Assembly: GCF_016428595.1 (NCBI RefSeq)
Contig: NZ_JAELVQ010000022.1
Coordinates: forward strand, 1-63,855
Length of the DNA: 63,855 nt
DNA from: Snuella sedimenti
GTDB lineage: Bacteria; Bacteroidota; Bacteroidia; Flavobacteriales; Flavobacteriaceae
Direction: 5' to 3'
Made by a program: the position numbers and the translations under genes. The notes below the pieces were generated by a model that was not told the DNA's origin, did no database searches, and worked only from the letters and a program-made list of their open reading frames with translations. Positions 8,955-17,162 of this stretch are shown in pieces; position 1 is the first letter of the stretch, and each line of letters opens with the position of its first letter.

Positions 8955-8995
8955 AAAATTAAAAACGAATGTAAGCTCTTGCTGCACTCGTTCTC
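8955..8995 (-). promoter_or_regulatory. Attenuator-like hairpin, copy 1
   Basis: On the minus strand AACGAGTG (8992-8985) pairs with CATTCGTT (8971-8964) with one G-U pair, an inner GCT/AGC pairing closes the loop, and a T-rich tract follows. It lies between the micro-ORF and the 8912 start. Confidence 0.5.
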
Positions 8996-9007
8996 ACATT
9001 AAAAATT

Positions 9008-9061
9008 TTAAACATCACTTTTTGTGAAGAAATTTTTAAAATTTGTTAATGTTCGTTTCAT
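9008..9061 (-). CDS. Conserved 17-residue leader micro-ORF, copy 1
   Basis: It encodes MKRTLTNFKNFFTKSDV. The ATG is nine bases after the stop codon of the nucleoside phosphorylase gene on the same strand. The other two copies read MKRVLTNFKHFFTKGNV and MKRALRNFKNYFTKGNV. Length, frame and start context (AAACAG-ATG in two copies) are kept, while some codons change silently (AAA/AAG, TTC/TTT, GGA/GGC), which suggests translation. It is rich in aromatic and basic residues and has no membrane segment. A leader peptide for attenuation is the favoured reading. Confidence 0.55.
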   Translation of the reverse strand: MKRTLTNFKNFFTKSDV

Positions 9062-9069
9062 CTGTTTAC

Positions 9070-9933
9070 TTATAGTCTGTCCAATGTGTATGAAATAAGG
9101 CTTTCAATTACTGCTTCGGGTTGTTCACTAAACGTACCGTTGGTGCGATTTGCCAAAATTGCATTTAGGGAGATAGCTTGATGCCCTAATAATTTGGCCA
9201 ATCCATAAATAGCAGATGTTTCCATTTCTAAATTTGTGATTCGAAGGCCGTTCAAAGTAAAAGTCTCAAATTTAGTGTTCAATTCCGGGTCTTGGAGAGC
9301 TAAGCGTAATACGCGTCCCTGGGGCCCATAAAAACCGCCTGAAGTAACCGTTATTCCTTTATGAATATTAGAACTGTCAAATTTATCTTTTAAAGCGTCA
9401 TTTGCCTTTATAAATAGAGGGGTAGCTTTATTGTTTTTCCAGTTGGTAAATTGAACAAAAGCCTTTCCTAATGCAGTGTCGCATTCCCGAATAATATTGT
9501 ATGCGTGTAACATACCTGTTATATCTAAACCATAAGTGCTTAAAAGAAAAGAGTTAACAGGAATCTCTTTTTGAATAGCTCCAGAAGTACCAATTCTTAT
9601 AACATCTAAGCGTGTTAAATTCTTTTTAACAGTTCTAGTAGCAAAATCAATATTTACCAATGCGTCAAGCTCGTTTAAAACAATATCTATATTGTCCGCC
9701 CCAATTCCAGTAGAAATCACAGAAATTCGCTTGCCACGGTAAGTGCCCGTTTGCGTTTTAAACTCTCGTTTTTGAATTGTACACTCAATCTTATCAAAAT
9801 GGTTTGTTATTTTTTCTACACGGTTTTGATCCCCTACAAGTAAAACAGTTGTAGCTAAATGCTCTGGTTTTAAATTTAAGTGGTATATGCTTCCATCAGA
9901 ATTTAAAATGAGCTCGGACTCCTTAATTGGCAT
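9070..9933 (-). CDS. Uridine phosphorylase-like nucleoside phosphorylase
   Basis: A 287-residue protein of the PNP/UDP family, which cleaves a nucleoside with phosphate to the base and ribose-1-phosphate in salvage. Visible: 'VLLVGDQNRVEKI' (phosphate-side Gly/Asp and Arg), 'STGIGADNIDIVLNEL', 'RIGTSGAIQ', and 'NLEMETSAIYGLAKLLGH' (about residues 232-249), where Glu-Met-Glu contacts the ribose. The layout is nearest to uridine phosphorylases; specificity is not certain. Its start overlaps the end of the DUF1835 gene by 11 bases, so translation is probably coupled. Confidence 0.85.
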   Translation of the reverse strand: MPIKESELILNSDGSIYHLNLKPEHLATTVLLVGDQNRVEKITNHFDKIECTIQKREFKTQTGTYRGKRISVISTGIGADNIDIVLNELDALVNIDFATRTVKKNLTRLDVIRIGTSGAIQKEIPVNSFLLSTYGLDITGMLHAYNIIRECDTALGKAFVQFTNWKNNKATPLFIKANDALKDKFDSSNIHKGITVTSGGFYGPQGRVLRLALQDPELNTKFETFTLNGLRITNLEMETSAIYGLAKLLGHQAISLNAILANRTNGTFSEQPEAVIESLISYTLDRL

Positions 9934-10864
9934 GGTAGGGCTGTTTTACAAGTTTATTAAGTGGTTTGCTAAACTGAAAATCTCTTTTCCTTACACCACC
10001 ATACATCATATTATCTGCTATGTTCTCATAAAAATTAAGATGTCCAAGCAAGGCTTCATGTCCGGCTCTATTTAAACTTAACTGGTCATTGGTTTTTGTA
10101 AAGAAAAAACTTAAATTATCAATAATTCTAGCTAACTGAAGATCTCCAAAACCGTAATAGCCTTGATAGTTAATAGCATATCCTAATAAGTGGTGCTTAG
10201 ATTTTATTGGATGGTCACGTACTAGTTTTAATATATTCTCTTCTATAGTAGTCAAACCACTTTTAGTATCTGGAAACCGTTTTAGGTGGGCCTTTAAACA
10301 GCTGCTTAAATATTTAAAAGATGATGTTTTAACAATATAAGGTTTAAGCAGGTTATGGTCTTTGCCGCAATAAATTCTCCAAATCGTTTTTGCCAGATCA
10401 ATATCCTCTTTTTTAAGCTTTGTGCGTTCTTTATAATGAGTTGTTAATTGTTTAGGAGTAAGCTCGGACAAGCCTTTTAAATTCTTGCTTCCTTCAATTC
10501 TACCACTGCATATCAAATATATGGGATGATCTATCTTTTTTTCGTTTAGGAGATTTATAACAGCGATCATATTTATATGGCAAAACAAATCGTATTCAAA
10601 CCAAAGGTTAATTTCGGTAAACATTTCTGGATGATTTAGCTTATCTATTTCCCGTATAATTTTTTTGTAATCCAGATCGATCTCGTAAAAGTCCTTAAAA
10701 AAAGAAGATCTTAGGGATAAAAAGCCTTTAGAATATATCGATTCCAATGTAGGGCCTTCACATAACATTTCTTCCCAAGTAAGCTTTTCTCCAACAATAC
10801 CTAAATCGTTCAGGTAATTGGTTAAAACTGTCCCATTGGTAATATGCAATGCATGTGTATCCAT
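9923..10864 (-). CDS. DUF1835-family protein
   Basis: A 313-residue protein whose N-terminus 'HITNGTVLTNYLNDLGIVGE' is the DUF1835 signature (HxTNGD-type motif followed by 'WEEMLCEGPT' at about residue 30). The C-terminal half (about 170-310) is the helical domain often found with it ('LTTIEENILKLVRDHPIKSK', 'LARIIDNLSFF'), containing a likely winged-helix segment. Function is unknown; family members are often near nucleotide or sigma-factor genes. It sits three bases downstream of the SUI1-like gene and overlaps the phosphorylase gene, in the operon 12152 to 9070. Confidence 0.82.
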   Translation of the reverse strand: MDTHALHITNGTVLTNYLNDLGIVGEKLTWEEMLCEGPTLESIYSKGFLSLRSSFFKDFYEIDLDYKKIIREIDKLNHPEMFTEINLWFEYDLFCHINMIAVINLLNEKKIDHPIYLICSGRIEGSKNLKGLSELTPKQLTTHYKERTKLKKEDIDLAKTIWRIYCGKDHNLLKPYIVKTSSFKYLSSCLKAHLKRFPDTKSGLTTIEENILKLVRDHPIKSKHHLLGYAINYQGYYGFGDLQLARIIDNLSFFFTKTNDQLSLNRAGHEALLGHLNFYENIADNMMYGGVRKRDFQFSKPLNKLVKQPYHAN

Positions 10865-10867
10865 AAT

Positions 10868-11197
10868 TTAACCTCCAACACGTTTAACTTTAAAGCCTTT
10901 GTCTTTTAATATTTGCATAATTTTGTCACGATAATCACCTTGGATTATAATTTTATCATCCTTAAAGCTACCTCCAACACTTAACCGTGTTTTGATATCT
11001 TTAGCCAAAGCCTTAAAATCTCCAGTCGTTCCAGTATAACCTTCTAGTATGGTAATAGGTTTTCCCTTTCGCTTTTCATATTTACAGATTATGGGGTCGT
11101 CCTGTATCCATAAATTATCGGTTTCTTGCTGTTCTTTTTCCGGTTCATTAGATACATGATCCGGAAATAAATGCTTAAGTTGATCTTGTAAATCCAT
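10868..11197 (-). CDS. SUI1/eIF1-like translation factor (YciH type)
   Basis: A 109-residue protein. An acidic, flexible N-terminal part (about 1-40) precedes a SUI1 domain (about 45-109): 'ITILEGYTGTTGDFKALAKD', 'LSVGGSFKDDKIIIQGDYRD', 'LKDKGFKVKRVGG'. This matches bacterial YciH, which resembles eukaryotic eIF1 and is thought to affect start-site fidelity on the 30S subunit. Four bases separate it from the oxygenase gene upstream and three from the DUF1835 gene downstream, so all are co-transcribed. Flavobacteria use few Shine-Dalgarno sites, which makes a fidelity factor of interest. Confidence 0.9.
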   Translation of the reverse strand: MDLQDQLKHLFPDHVSNEPEKEQQETDNLWIQDDPIICKYEKRKGKPITILEGYTGTTGDFKALAKDIKTRLSVGGSFKDDKIIIQGDYRDKIMQILKDKGFKVKRVGG

Positions 11198-11201
11198 AAT
11201 A

Positions 11202-12152
11202 TTATTTTTTTACGAGTCCTAACTCCACAAGGCGTTCATTTAAAAATTCTCCAGCGGTAATGTCTTCAAACTGTTTCGGGTTATCTTTATCAATGCATAC
11301 CCTTAAAACATCTAATTTCATACCGCTAATGGGATGCATAAAGAATGGAATGGAATAGCGTGACATACCCCATAATTCTTTTGGAGGGTTTACAACACGG
11401 TGAACAGTTGATTTTAATTTATTATTTGTATGTCTTGAAAGCATATCACCAACATTAATCATGAGTTCATCGGACTCAGCAATGGCATCTATCCATTCGC
11501 CTTGATGATTTTGAACTTGTAGACCTTTCCCTTGCGCTCCCATTAACAAGGTTATTAAATTAATATCGCCATGGGCTGCAGCCCTTACAGCACCTTCTGG
11601 TTCCTTTGTAATAGGCGGGTAGTGGATGGGCCGTAATATGGAATTACCGTTGTGTATATAGGCATCAAAATAAGTTTCTTCCAAGCCTAAATGCAGTGCC
11701 AAAGCACGTAAAACGAACTTAGCCGTTTTTTCAAGCATTTTATAGGCTTGTTTTCCCGTACTATTAAAATTAGGAAGTTCTTTAACAATTACATTATCGG
11801 GATATTCGGTAGCAAGTACGAGATCATCTTCAACATATTGCCCAAAGTGCCAAAATTCTTTTAAATCACCTTCTTTCTTTCCTTTAGCACTTTCTTTTCC
11901 AAAAGAAACATAACCACGTTGTCCTCCTATACCCGGTATTTCATACTTCTGTTTTATTTCTAAGGGGAGATCAAAAAACTGTTTAACTTCTTTATATAGG
12001 TTATTAACTAAATCTTGGTCTAAAAAATGGCCTTTTAAGGCAACAAAACCTATGGTTTCGTAAGCGTTTCCTATAGCGTCTACAAAGTTTTGCTTTCTAG
12101 TTGCATCATTAGAAATAAAATCATTTAAATCAACACTTGGTATGGTATGCAT
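11202..12152 (-). CDS. 2-oxoglutarate/Fe(II) oxygenase of the isopenicillin-N-synthase family
   Basis: About 316 residues from the ATG at 12152 (MHTIPSVDLNDF). An upstream in-frame ATG at 12197 adds 15 residues of unlike sequence and abuts the divergent gene, so I chose the later start. The N-terminal DIOX_N domain includes 'YETIGFVALKGHFLD'. The 2OG-FeII core has the Fe ligands HGD in 'AAAHGDINLITLL' and His in 'LKSTVHRVVNP', with RxS in 'SRYSIPFF' for 2-oxoglutarate. Substrate unknown; this group is widespread in proteobacteria and flavobacteria as soluble dioxygenases of small molecules. First gene of the leftward operon. Confidence 0.87.
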   Translation of the reverse strand: MHTIPSVDLNDFISNDATRKQNFVDAIGNAYETIGFVALKGHFLDQDLVNNLYKEVKQFFDLPLEIKQKYEIPGIGGQRGYVSFGKESAKGKKEGDLKEFWHFGQYVEDDLVLATEYPDNVIVKELPNFNSTGKQAYKMLEKTAKFVLRALALHLGLEETYFDAYIHNGNSILRPIHYPPITKEPEGAVRAAAHGDINLITLLMGAQGKGLQVQNHQGEWIDAIAESDELMINVGDMLSRHTNNKLKSTVHRVVNPPKELWGMSRYSIPFFMHPISGMKLDVLRVCIDKDNPKQFEDITAGEFLNERLVELGLVKK

Positions 12153-12286
12153 CGGGATAATTTTATGAAATAGTTGTATTACAAAGGTACGAAACATTGC
12201 ATAGTTTAAGTGTGTCTATTTTGGGTAAATTTTATAGGCTTATAAGCTTTTTATGGTATATTTGGTTGAGACAAACATTAAAGTTT

Positions 12287-14290
12287 ATGAGTCAGATATC
12301 CTCTTCAATTCACATGCAATATGATATTAAAAATATAGAACCTGCGACTTTGCTTAAGCTCTATAGGAACATGATCAAGTCTAGGCTAATAGAAGAAAAA
12401 ATGCTAATTCTATTGCGTCAGGGAAAAATAAGCAAGTGGTTTTCCGGTATTGGGCAAGAGGCCATTGCCATTGGTGTAACAATGGCTTTAAACAAAGAAG
12501 AGTATATCTTACCGATGCATCGCAATTTAGGCGTTTTTACCAGCAGGGAGATCCCACTACATAAACTGTTTGCCCAATGGCAAGGAAAGGCATCGGGTTT
12601 TACTAAAGGTAGAGATCGCTCCTTTCATTTTGGAACGCAAGATTATAATATTATAGGTATGATTTCGCATTTAGGTCCTCAATTAGGAGTTGCAGATGGT
12701 ATTGCATTGGCATCGAAGTTAAAAACGGAACAAAAAGTCACAGCTGTTTTCACGGGTGAAGGCGGCACAAGTGAAGGTGATTTTCATGAAGCACTTAATG
12801 TTGCTTCCGTATGGCGATTGCCTGTTCTTTTTTGTGTCGAGAATAATGGGTATGGGCTTTCAACACCAACAAACGAACAATATAATTGTAAGAACATAGC
12901 TGATCGCGGATTGGGATATGGAATGGAATCATATATTGTTGACGGCAATAACATAATGGAAGTATATAGCAAGGTTAAAGAATTAGCCGAAAGCATAAGG
13001 AAAGACCCAAGACCTGTATTGTTCGAATTTAAAACATTTAGAATGCGAGGACATGAGGAAGCAAGCGGCACTAAATACGTACCAAAGGATTTAATGGACT
13101 TATGGGCAAAGAAAGATCCTGTTGTTAATTTCGAGTTATTTTTAAAGGAAAGGGGTTTTTTAACCGATGAAGAGGAAAGCGGGATCAAACAAAATATTAC
13201 AAACGAAATTAATACACATTTAACACTAGCCTTTGAAGAAGAAGATATCACACCTGATGAAATCATAGAGTTAAATGATGTTTATAAACATTTTGAATAT
13301 GAATCAATTACATCTTTAAAAGAATCTAAAAACATTCGTTTTATAGATGCTATTTCTGAAGGTTTAAAGCAGAGTATGGAGCGTCATGCCGCCTTAGTAA
13401 TTATGGGGCAAGATATTGCCGAATATGGTGGTGTGTTCAAGATAACGGAGGGTTTTGTTGAGCAATTTGGAAAAGAGCGTATACGCAACACTCCAATATG
13501 CGAATCAGCCATAGTAGAAGTAGGTATGGGATTGGCAATAGCAGGGATAAAAAGTGTTGTAGAAATGCAATTTGCCGATTTTGTAAGTTCTGGTTTTAAC
13601 CCAGTAGTCAATTATTTGGCAAAATCACACTACAGGTGGGGGCAATCTGCTGATGTTGTTTTAAGGATGCCTTGTGGAGGCGGTGTAGCGGCAGGGCCGT
13701 TTCATTCGCAAACTAATGAAGCTTGGTTTACCAAAACCCCTGGCCTAAAAGTGGTCTATCCGGCATTCCCTTACGATGCTAAAGGGTTACTCGCTACAGC
13801 TATTAACGACCCCAATCCAGTACTTTTCTTTGAGCATAAAGGATTGTACAGAAGTATTCGACAAGAAGTACCTAGCGATTATTACACATTGCCCTTTGGT
13901 AAAGCATCGCTTATAAAAACAGGAGCAGAAGTGACAATTATAAGTTATGGTGCGGGAGTGCATTGGGCTATGGAAGTTTTAGAAAAAAACACATCCATTC
14001 AAGCCGACCTTATCGATTTGAGAACGCTACAGCCATTAGATACACAAACCATCTATGATTCCGTAAAAAAGACGGGGAAAGCCATTATTTTACAAGAGGA
14101 TTCTCTTTTTGGGGGTATAGCAAGTGATATTTCGGCTTTGATTGTGGAACATTGTTTTGAGCATTTAGATGCCCCTGTTAAACGTGTAGCAAGTATGGAA
14201 ACTCCCATTCCATTTGCAAAACAATTAGAAGCTCAATACTTGGCTAAAGATAGATTTGAAGCAGCTTTATTGGCTCTTATTGCATACTAA
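12287..14290 (+). CDS. Branched-chain 2-oxoacid dehydrogenase E1, alpha-beta fusion
   Basis: About 667 residues from the ATG at 12287 (MSQISSSIHMQYDI); an in-frame ATG at 12197 lies within the intergenic promoter region and adds non-homologous residues. The alpha part (about 15-330) has the TPP motif 'GEGGTSEGDFHEALNVA...NNGYGLSTPT' (GDG-type start to NN end). The beta part (about 350-667) contains 'GQDIAEYGGVFKITEGF', 'VEMQFADFV' and 'LIDLRTLQPLDTQTI'. The fusion is typical of Bacteroidota 2-oxoisovalerate dehydrogenases. It decarboxylates Val/Leu/Ile 2-oxoacids and passes the acyl group to E2; E2 and E3 are not in this window. Branched-chain acyl-CoA primers for iso fatty acids are a likely use. 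Confidence 0.92.
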   Translation: MSQISSSIHMQYDIKNIEPATLLKLYRNMIKSRLIEEKMLILLRQGKISKWFSGIGQEAIAIGVTMALNKEEYILPMHRNLGVFTSREIPLHKLFAQWQGKASGFTKGRDRSFHFGTQDYNIIGMISHLGPQLGVADGIALASKLKTEQKVTAVFTGEGGTSEGDFHEALNVASVWRLPVLFCVENNGYGLSTPTNEQYNCKNIADRGLGYGMESYIVDGNNIMEVYSKVKELAESIRKDPRPVLFEFKTFRMRGHEEASGTKYVPKDLMDLWAKKDPVVNFELFLKERGFLTDEEESGIKQNITNEINTHLTLAFEEEDITPDEIIELNDVYKHFEYESITSLKESKNIRFIDAISEGLKQSMERHAALVIMGQDIAEYGGVFKITEGFVEQFGKERIRNTPICESAIVEVGMGLAIAGIKSVVEMQFADFVSSGFNPVVNYLAKSHYRWGQSADVVLRMPCGGGVAAGPFHSQTNEAWFTKTPGLKVVYPAFPYDAKGLLATAINDPNPVLFFEHKGLYRSIRQEVPSDYYTLPFGKASLIKTGAEVTIISYGAGVHWAMEVLEKNTSIQADLIDLRTLQPLDTQTIYDSVKKTGKAIILQEDSLFGGIASDISALIVEHCFEHLDAPVKRVASMETPIPFAKQLEAQYLAKDRFEAALLALIAY

Positions 14291-14856
14291 TTATGTGGGT
14301 TATTTATTTCAGCTTCAGATAAAATAAAGGGGTAAGCAGCTTTAACTTTTTCTAATTCCAATTTTGATAGTTTATCAGGAGATTTTTTAAGTACATCTTT
14401 ACAGAATGTATTTCTGAGTTCTAAATAAGCTTTTGTTAATTCGTCTTGTACAGCAATAAATTTTTGATAAGTGCTCTGCCTGCTACTTTGTAAAGAAATC
14501 ACTGCCTTTCTAGGATTAGATGAGTTTTCTGGATATCTTTCCCCATTACAGTATTCACAACTTCCATCACCATTATTATCTACGAATATTTTTGTGATTT
14601 CTTTTAATTCCGAAATGTTAACCAGCTTATCTTCGACCATAATATCATCGTTGTCATTAATTAGGATACGTAAAATATCACGTTCCTTTATTGGCGTTTC
14701 GCAAACTGTACCAGGCGGACACTCCTTTGGCAGTTTTCTGTTAATACCTGCATCTTTAGAAATGGTAGCAGTTACCAGAAAGAAAATAAGTAATAAAAAT
14801 GCAATATCGGCCATTGAGCCTGTATTTACTTCGGGCATTAATTTTGTACGCTTCAT
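14287..14856 (-). CDS. ExbD/TolR-family biopolymer transport protein
   Basis: A 189-residue protein: short cytoplasmic N-terminus, one membrane segment (about residues 16-34: 'ADIAFLLLIFFLVTATI') with the conserved Asp that carries protons, and a periplasmic domain with 'RKLPKECPPG' after the membrane. ExbD works with ExbB and TonB to energise outer-membrane receptors; no exbB or tonB is adjacent here, which is unusual, though Bacteroidota often hold several exbD paralogues. The C-terminal part (about 80-189) is longer than in E. coli. The 3' end overlaps the E1 gene by four bases (convergent). Confidence 0.88.
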   Translation of the reverse strand: MKRTKLMPEVNTGSMADIAFLLLIFFLVTATISKDAGINRKLPKECPPGTVCETPIKERDILRILINDNDDIMVEDKLVNISELKEITKIFVDNNGDGSCEYCNGERYPENSSNPRKAVISLQSSRQSTYQKFIAVQDELTKAYLELRNTFCKDVLKKSPDKLSKLELEKVKAAYPFILSEAEINNPHN

Positions 14857-14923
14857 TTGTGATGTGTTTATACGTTAATGTAGTCTATCTATCACAAAAA
14901 CAATACCATGTCTCTTTTATAAA

Positions 14924-15058
14924 TCAATGCGCATACCGCTTACTGCCTTTCCAAACAACATCACTCATAGACTTAAAAGATATGGTACGTCTGTTAAATA
15001 AATCGTTTCCTTGTGTAATATTATCTAAATGCTTGTATATTCTGTTAATTGTTTTCAT
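14924..15058 (-). CDS. Possible 44-residue small ORF upstream of exbD
   Basis: ATG at 15058, TGA at 14924-14926, co-directional with exbD and 67 bases upstream of it. The product starts MKTINRIYKHLDNIT and ends VVWKGSKRYAH; it is basic, without a signal or membrane segment. A second short ORF (15187-15101) precedes it with a loosely similar start and ending. Nothing proves translation; no family is recognised. Confidence 0.3.
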   Translation of the reverse strand: MKTINRIYKHLDNITQGNDLFNRRTISFKSMSDVVWKGSKRYAH

Positions 15059-15091
15059 CTCTTGGGTAATTTATATTCCTTAATTAGAGAA

Positions 15092-15114
15092 GACGCTATA
15101 TTATCTATAGCGTC
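15092..15114. promoter_or_regulatory. Hairpin in the exbD upstream region
   Basis: GACGCTATA (15092-15100) and TATAGCGTC (15106-15114) form a perfect 9-bp stem with a five-base loop. No clear T tract follows on either strand, so it is more likely regulatory or RNA-structural than a terminator. The stop codon of the 28-residue ORF lies in the loop. Confidence 0.4.
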
Positions 15115-15187
15115 GTTTGTTGTTCCAATTGTAACTCTTAGTGTTACTTAAAGTGCTTGTAATTTGATTGTTGTCTAATGTTCTCAT
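15101..15187 (-). CDS. Possible 28-residue small ORF upstream of exbD
   Basis: ATG at 15187, TAA at 15101-15103. The peptide starts MRTLDNNQITSTLSN and ends YNWNNKRRYR. It is basic and ends inside the 15092-15114 hairpin. Considered only because of its position and loose likeness to the 44-residue ORF that follows. From 15188 to 15449 I see nothing more than one promoter element. Confidence 0.2.
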   Translation of the reverse strand: MRTLDNNQITSTLSNTKSYNWNNKRRYR

Positions 15188-15381
15188 GACTTTAATATTT
15201 AATTTGTTATATCTAATTGACGACGAGGGAGTCATTTTGTTACAGTACTATGCATTGCATAGTAATAAATTAACATATTTTAACTATTTTTAAGGAGCGG
15301 AGGGAGTAATTCAACTGAATTTTTGACTAGATTGAATGTTAGGAATAGTTTTTGTAATAGACCAATTGAGTTAGATAAAAC

Positions 15382-15389
15382 TATATTTG
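15382..15389 (+). promoter_or_regulatory. Putative -7 element for the secreted protein gene
   Basis: TATATTTG matches the TAnnTTTG consensus, 60 bases before the ATG at 15450. No TTG at the best spacing was found (candidates lie 13 and 27 bases upstream). Confidence 0.4.
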
Positions 15390-15449
15390 TATTTTAATTA
15401 CCCCTCAGTTAGAATGAGTATAGTACAACGTGAACACAATTAAAATGAA

Positions 15450-16136
15450 ATGAAACTGACAAAATTTTATTTTCTATTTATTTGTTTCTTGATTTTTTCA
15501 TTGTCAGCTTTTTCACAAATTGATAATCAAAAAAAATCAATAAGTATTCCTGCAGTAAAAAGCAAGAAAGATTCTGCCAATATTACAGCACTAAGACCAA
15601 TAACTCCATTAGATAATAAAAGTCAAGCTAACGGGCTGAATACACCTAGATTATCTACAAACCTAGAAGTGCCCAACAAGGAGTTTTCCATGTTTGGAGA
15701 GAAATTTGGTAATCCAGGAGAGCTATATGTAAAACAAGTAAATAAAAACCTGGCAAACGTAAAGTTGTCCCCGGAAGAGGTAGAACAATTGAATGGTAGC
15801 AAAACAGACCAATATTTTGGTGATTTTAAAAGTAACGCAAAATATGTAAAAGTAGTTTATCGAGACCACGGTTATGTAGACGGTGATATTATACAGGTGT
15901 TAGTGAACGATGATGTTATTCATGCGCGTGTTTTTCTGTCCGGTGGGTTTAAAGGCTTTAAACTTGATTTACAACCTGGTTTTAATAAAATTGACTTCCT
16001 CGCTTTAAACCAAGGAGAATCTGGCCCCAATACTGCTGAATTTAGAGTGGTTGACGATACTGGCTACGTTGTTTCCTCAAACCGATGGAACTTGGCTACT
16101 GGTGTTAAAGCGACTATAATTATTGTAAAGGAGTAG
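15450..16136 (+). CDS. Secreted protein of unknown function, conserved in flavobacteria
   Basis: A 228-residue protein with a clear signal peptide (about 1-22, cleavage after AFSQ). A low-complexity linker (about 23-90) rich in S, K, N and P follows. The C-terminal domain (about 115-228) looks like a beta-sandwich: 'YVKVVYRDHGYVDGDIIQVLVNDDVI', then 'GFKGFKLDLQPGFNKIDFLALNQGESGPNT' (landmarks YRDHGYVDGD, DLQPGFNKID and NQGESGPNTA). The acidic DGD and NDD turns hint at calcium binding. No enzyme motif is seen. Periplasm, outer membrane or secreted location is inferred. Confidence 0.7.
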   Translation: MKLTKFYFLFICFLIFSLSAFSQIDNQKKSISIPAVKSKKDSANITALRPITPLDNKSQANGLNTPRLSTNLEVPNKEFSMFGEKFGNPGELYVKQVNKNLANVKLSPEEVEQLNGSKTDQYFGDFKSNAKYVKVVYRDHGYVDGDIIQVLVNDDVIHARVFLSGGFKGFKLDLQPGFNKIDFLALNQGESGPNTAEFRVVDDTGYVVSSNRWNLATGVKATIIIVKE

Positions 16137-16145
16137 TTCTTTACG

Positions 16146-17162
16146 CTAATTCAGCACAATTTCATCTATTAATTTTAAGGTTGCTTCAGAAAAGTTTAAA
16201 TTATTTAAGGCCTCTACATTTTCTTTTAACTGCTTGGTTGAACTCGCTCCAATAAGCACTGATGCAACTTGTGGTTGTCTTAAAATCCAGGCAATGGCCA
16301 TTTGTGATAATTTTTGTCCGCGTTCCTGAGCTATTGCTGCTAAAAGTTGTACCTTTTCAATATTACTTTTTACAGTTTCAATATTTAAATGTGTTAAATC
16401 CTTGGCCGCTCTCGAATTTTCGGGGATCCCTTTTAAATATTTGTCGGTAAGCATGCCTTGTGCTAAAGGAGAGAAAGCAATACATCCTGTACCTGATTTT
16501 TTTAAGGTTTCCAACAATCCGTTCTCTACCCACCGATCAAACATAGAGTAGCGGGCCTGATGCAAAATAAAAGGCACTTTTAATTCCTTTAATAGCCTCG
16601 CCGCTATTTTGGTTTCTTCAGGTTGGTAATTGGATATCCCGACGTACAGCGCTTTTCCTTGCCTAACAATATCGGATAGTGCTACCATGGTTTCTTCCAG
16701 TGGTGTATTAGGGTCTGGTCTGTGATGGTAAAAAATATCAACATACTCCAAATTCATACGTTTTAAGCTTTGGTCAATACTTGCTGTCAAGTACTTTCTA
16801 GATCCCCAATTGCCATAAGGCCCTGGCCACATATCGTAACCTGCTTTACTGGCTATGAACAATTCATCCCTGTAAGGTTTGAAATCTTTATTAAATATGG
16901 TACCAAAATTTTCTTCAGCCGAACCGTACGGAGGGCCATAATTATTAGCCAGATCAAAATGTGTGATTCCTAAATCGAACGCACAACGCAATATGTCCCT
17001 ACCATTTTGGATGCTATCAACAAAACCAAAGTTATGCCATAATCCCAAAGAAATTGCCGGTAAGAGTACCCCGCTATTGCCCGATCGGTTGTAGCGCATT
17101 TGCTGATAACGGTTTTCTGATGCCTGGTAATTTTTTATTTGAGATTTATCGTTAATATCCAT
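16146..17162 (-). CDS. Aldo/keto reductase of the YghZ/L-glyceraldehyde-3-phosphate reductase group
   Basis: About 338 residues from the ATG at 17162 (MDINDKSQIKNY); an ATG at 17231 adds a 23-residue hydrophobic stretch not expected for this soluble family. An (alpha/beta)8 NADPH-dependent reductase: 'LGLWHNFG' near the N-terminus, 'HFDLANNYGPPYGSAEENFG' (catalytic Asp, Tyr), 'DIFYHHRPDPNTPLEE' (His), 'VGISNY' and the cofactor-site 'VLIGASSTKQLKENV'. This WHNFG / NNYGPP style is typical of MgrA/YghZ, which reduce short sugar aldehydes such as methylglyoxal. Stands alone, convergent with the secreted-protein gene. Confidence 0.9.
   Translation of the reverse strand: MDINDKSQIKNYQASENRYQQMRYNRSGNSGVLLPAISLGLWHNFGFVDSIQNGRDILRCAFDLGITHFDLANNYGPPYGSAEENFGTIFNKDFKPYRDELFIASKAGYDMWPGPYGNWGSRKYLTASIDQSLKRMNLEYVDIFYHHRPDPNTPLEETMVALSDIVRQGKALYVGISNYQPEETKIAARLLKELKVPFILHQARYSMFDRWVENGLLETLKKSGTGCIAFSPLAQGMLTDKYLKGIPENSRAAKDLTHLNIETVKSNIEKVQLLAAIAQERGQKLSQMAIAWILRQPQVASVLIGASSTKQLKENVEALNNLNFSEATLKLIDEIVLN

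Larger units (their letters stand above)
8914..9068 (-). repeat. Leader-type repeat, copy 1 (micro-ORF + hairpin + start region)
   Basis: Read on the minus strand, this holds in order: the micro-ORF (9061-9008), a terminator-like hairpin (8995-8955), and a segment TTACTAAAATTTAAACG that ends at the start codon of the 8912 gene. The last segment is nearly complementary to GTTTAAAATTTTTAAT at the micro-ORF stop. Related copies lie at 29013-29160 (same strand) and 58681-58834 (opposite strand). Confidence 0.75.

Noticed and set aside
12784-13266. A 160-codon minus-strand frame within the E1 gene
   Set aside because: Shadow of the strongly conserved E1 coding region.
14471-15083. Plus-strand frames across exbD and its upstream region
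   Set aside because: They lie antisense to the clear ExbD gene and show no protein family features.
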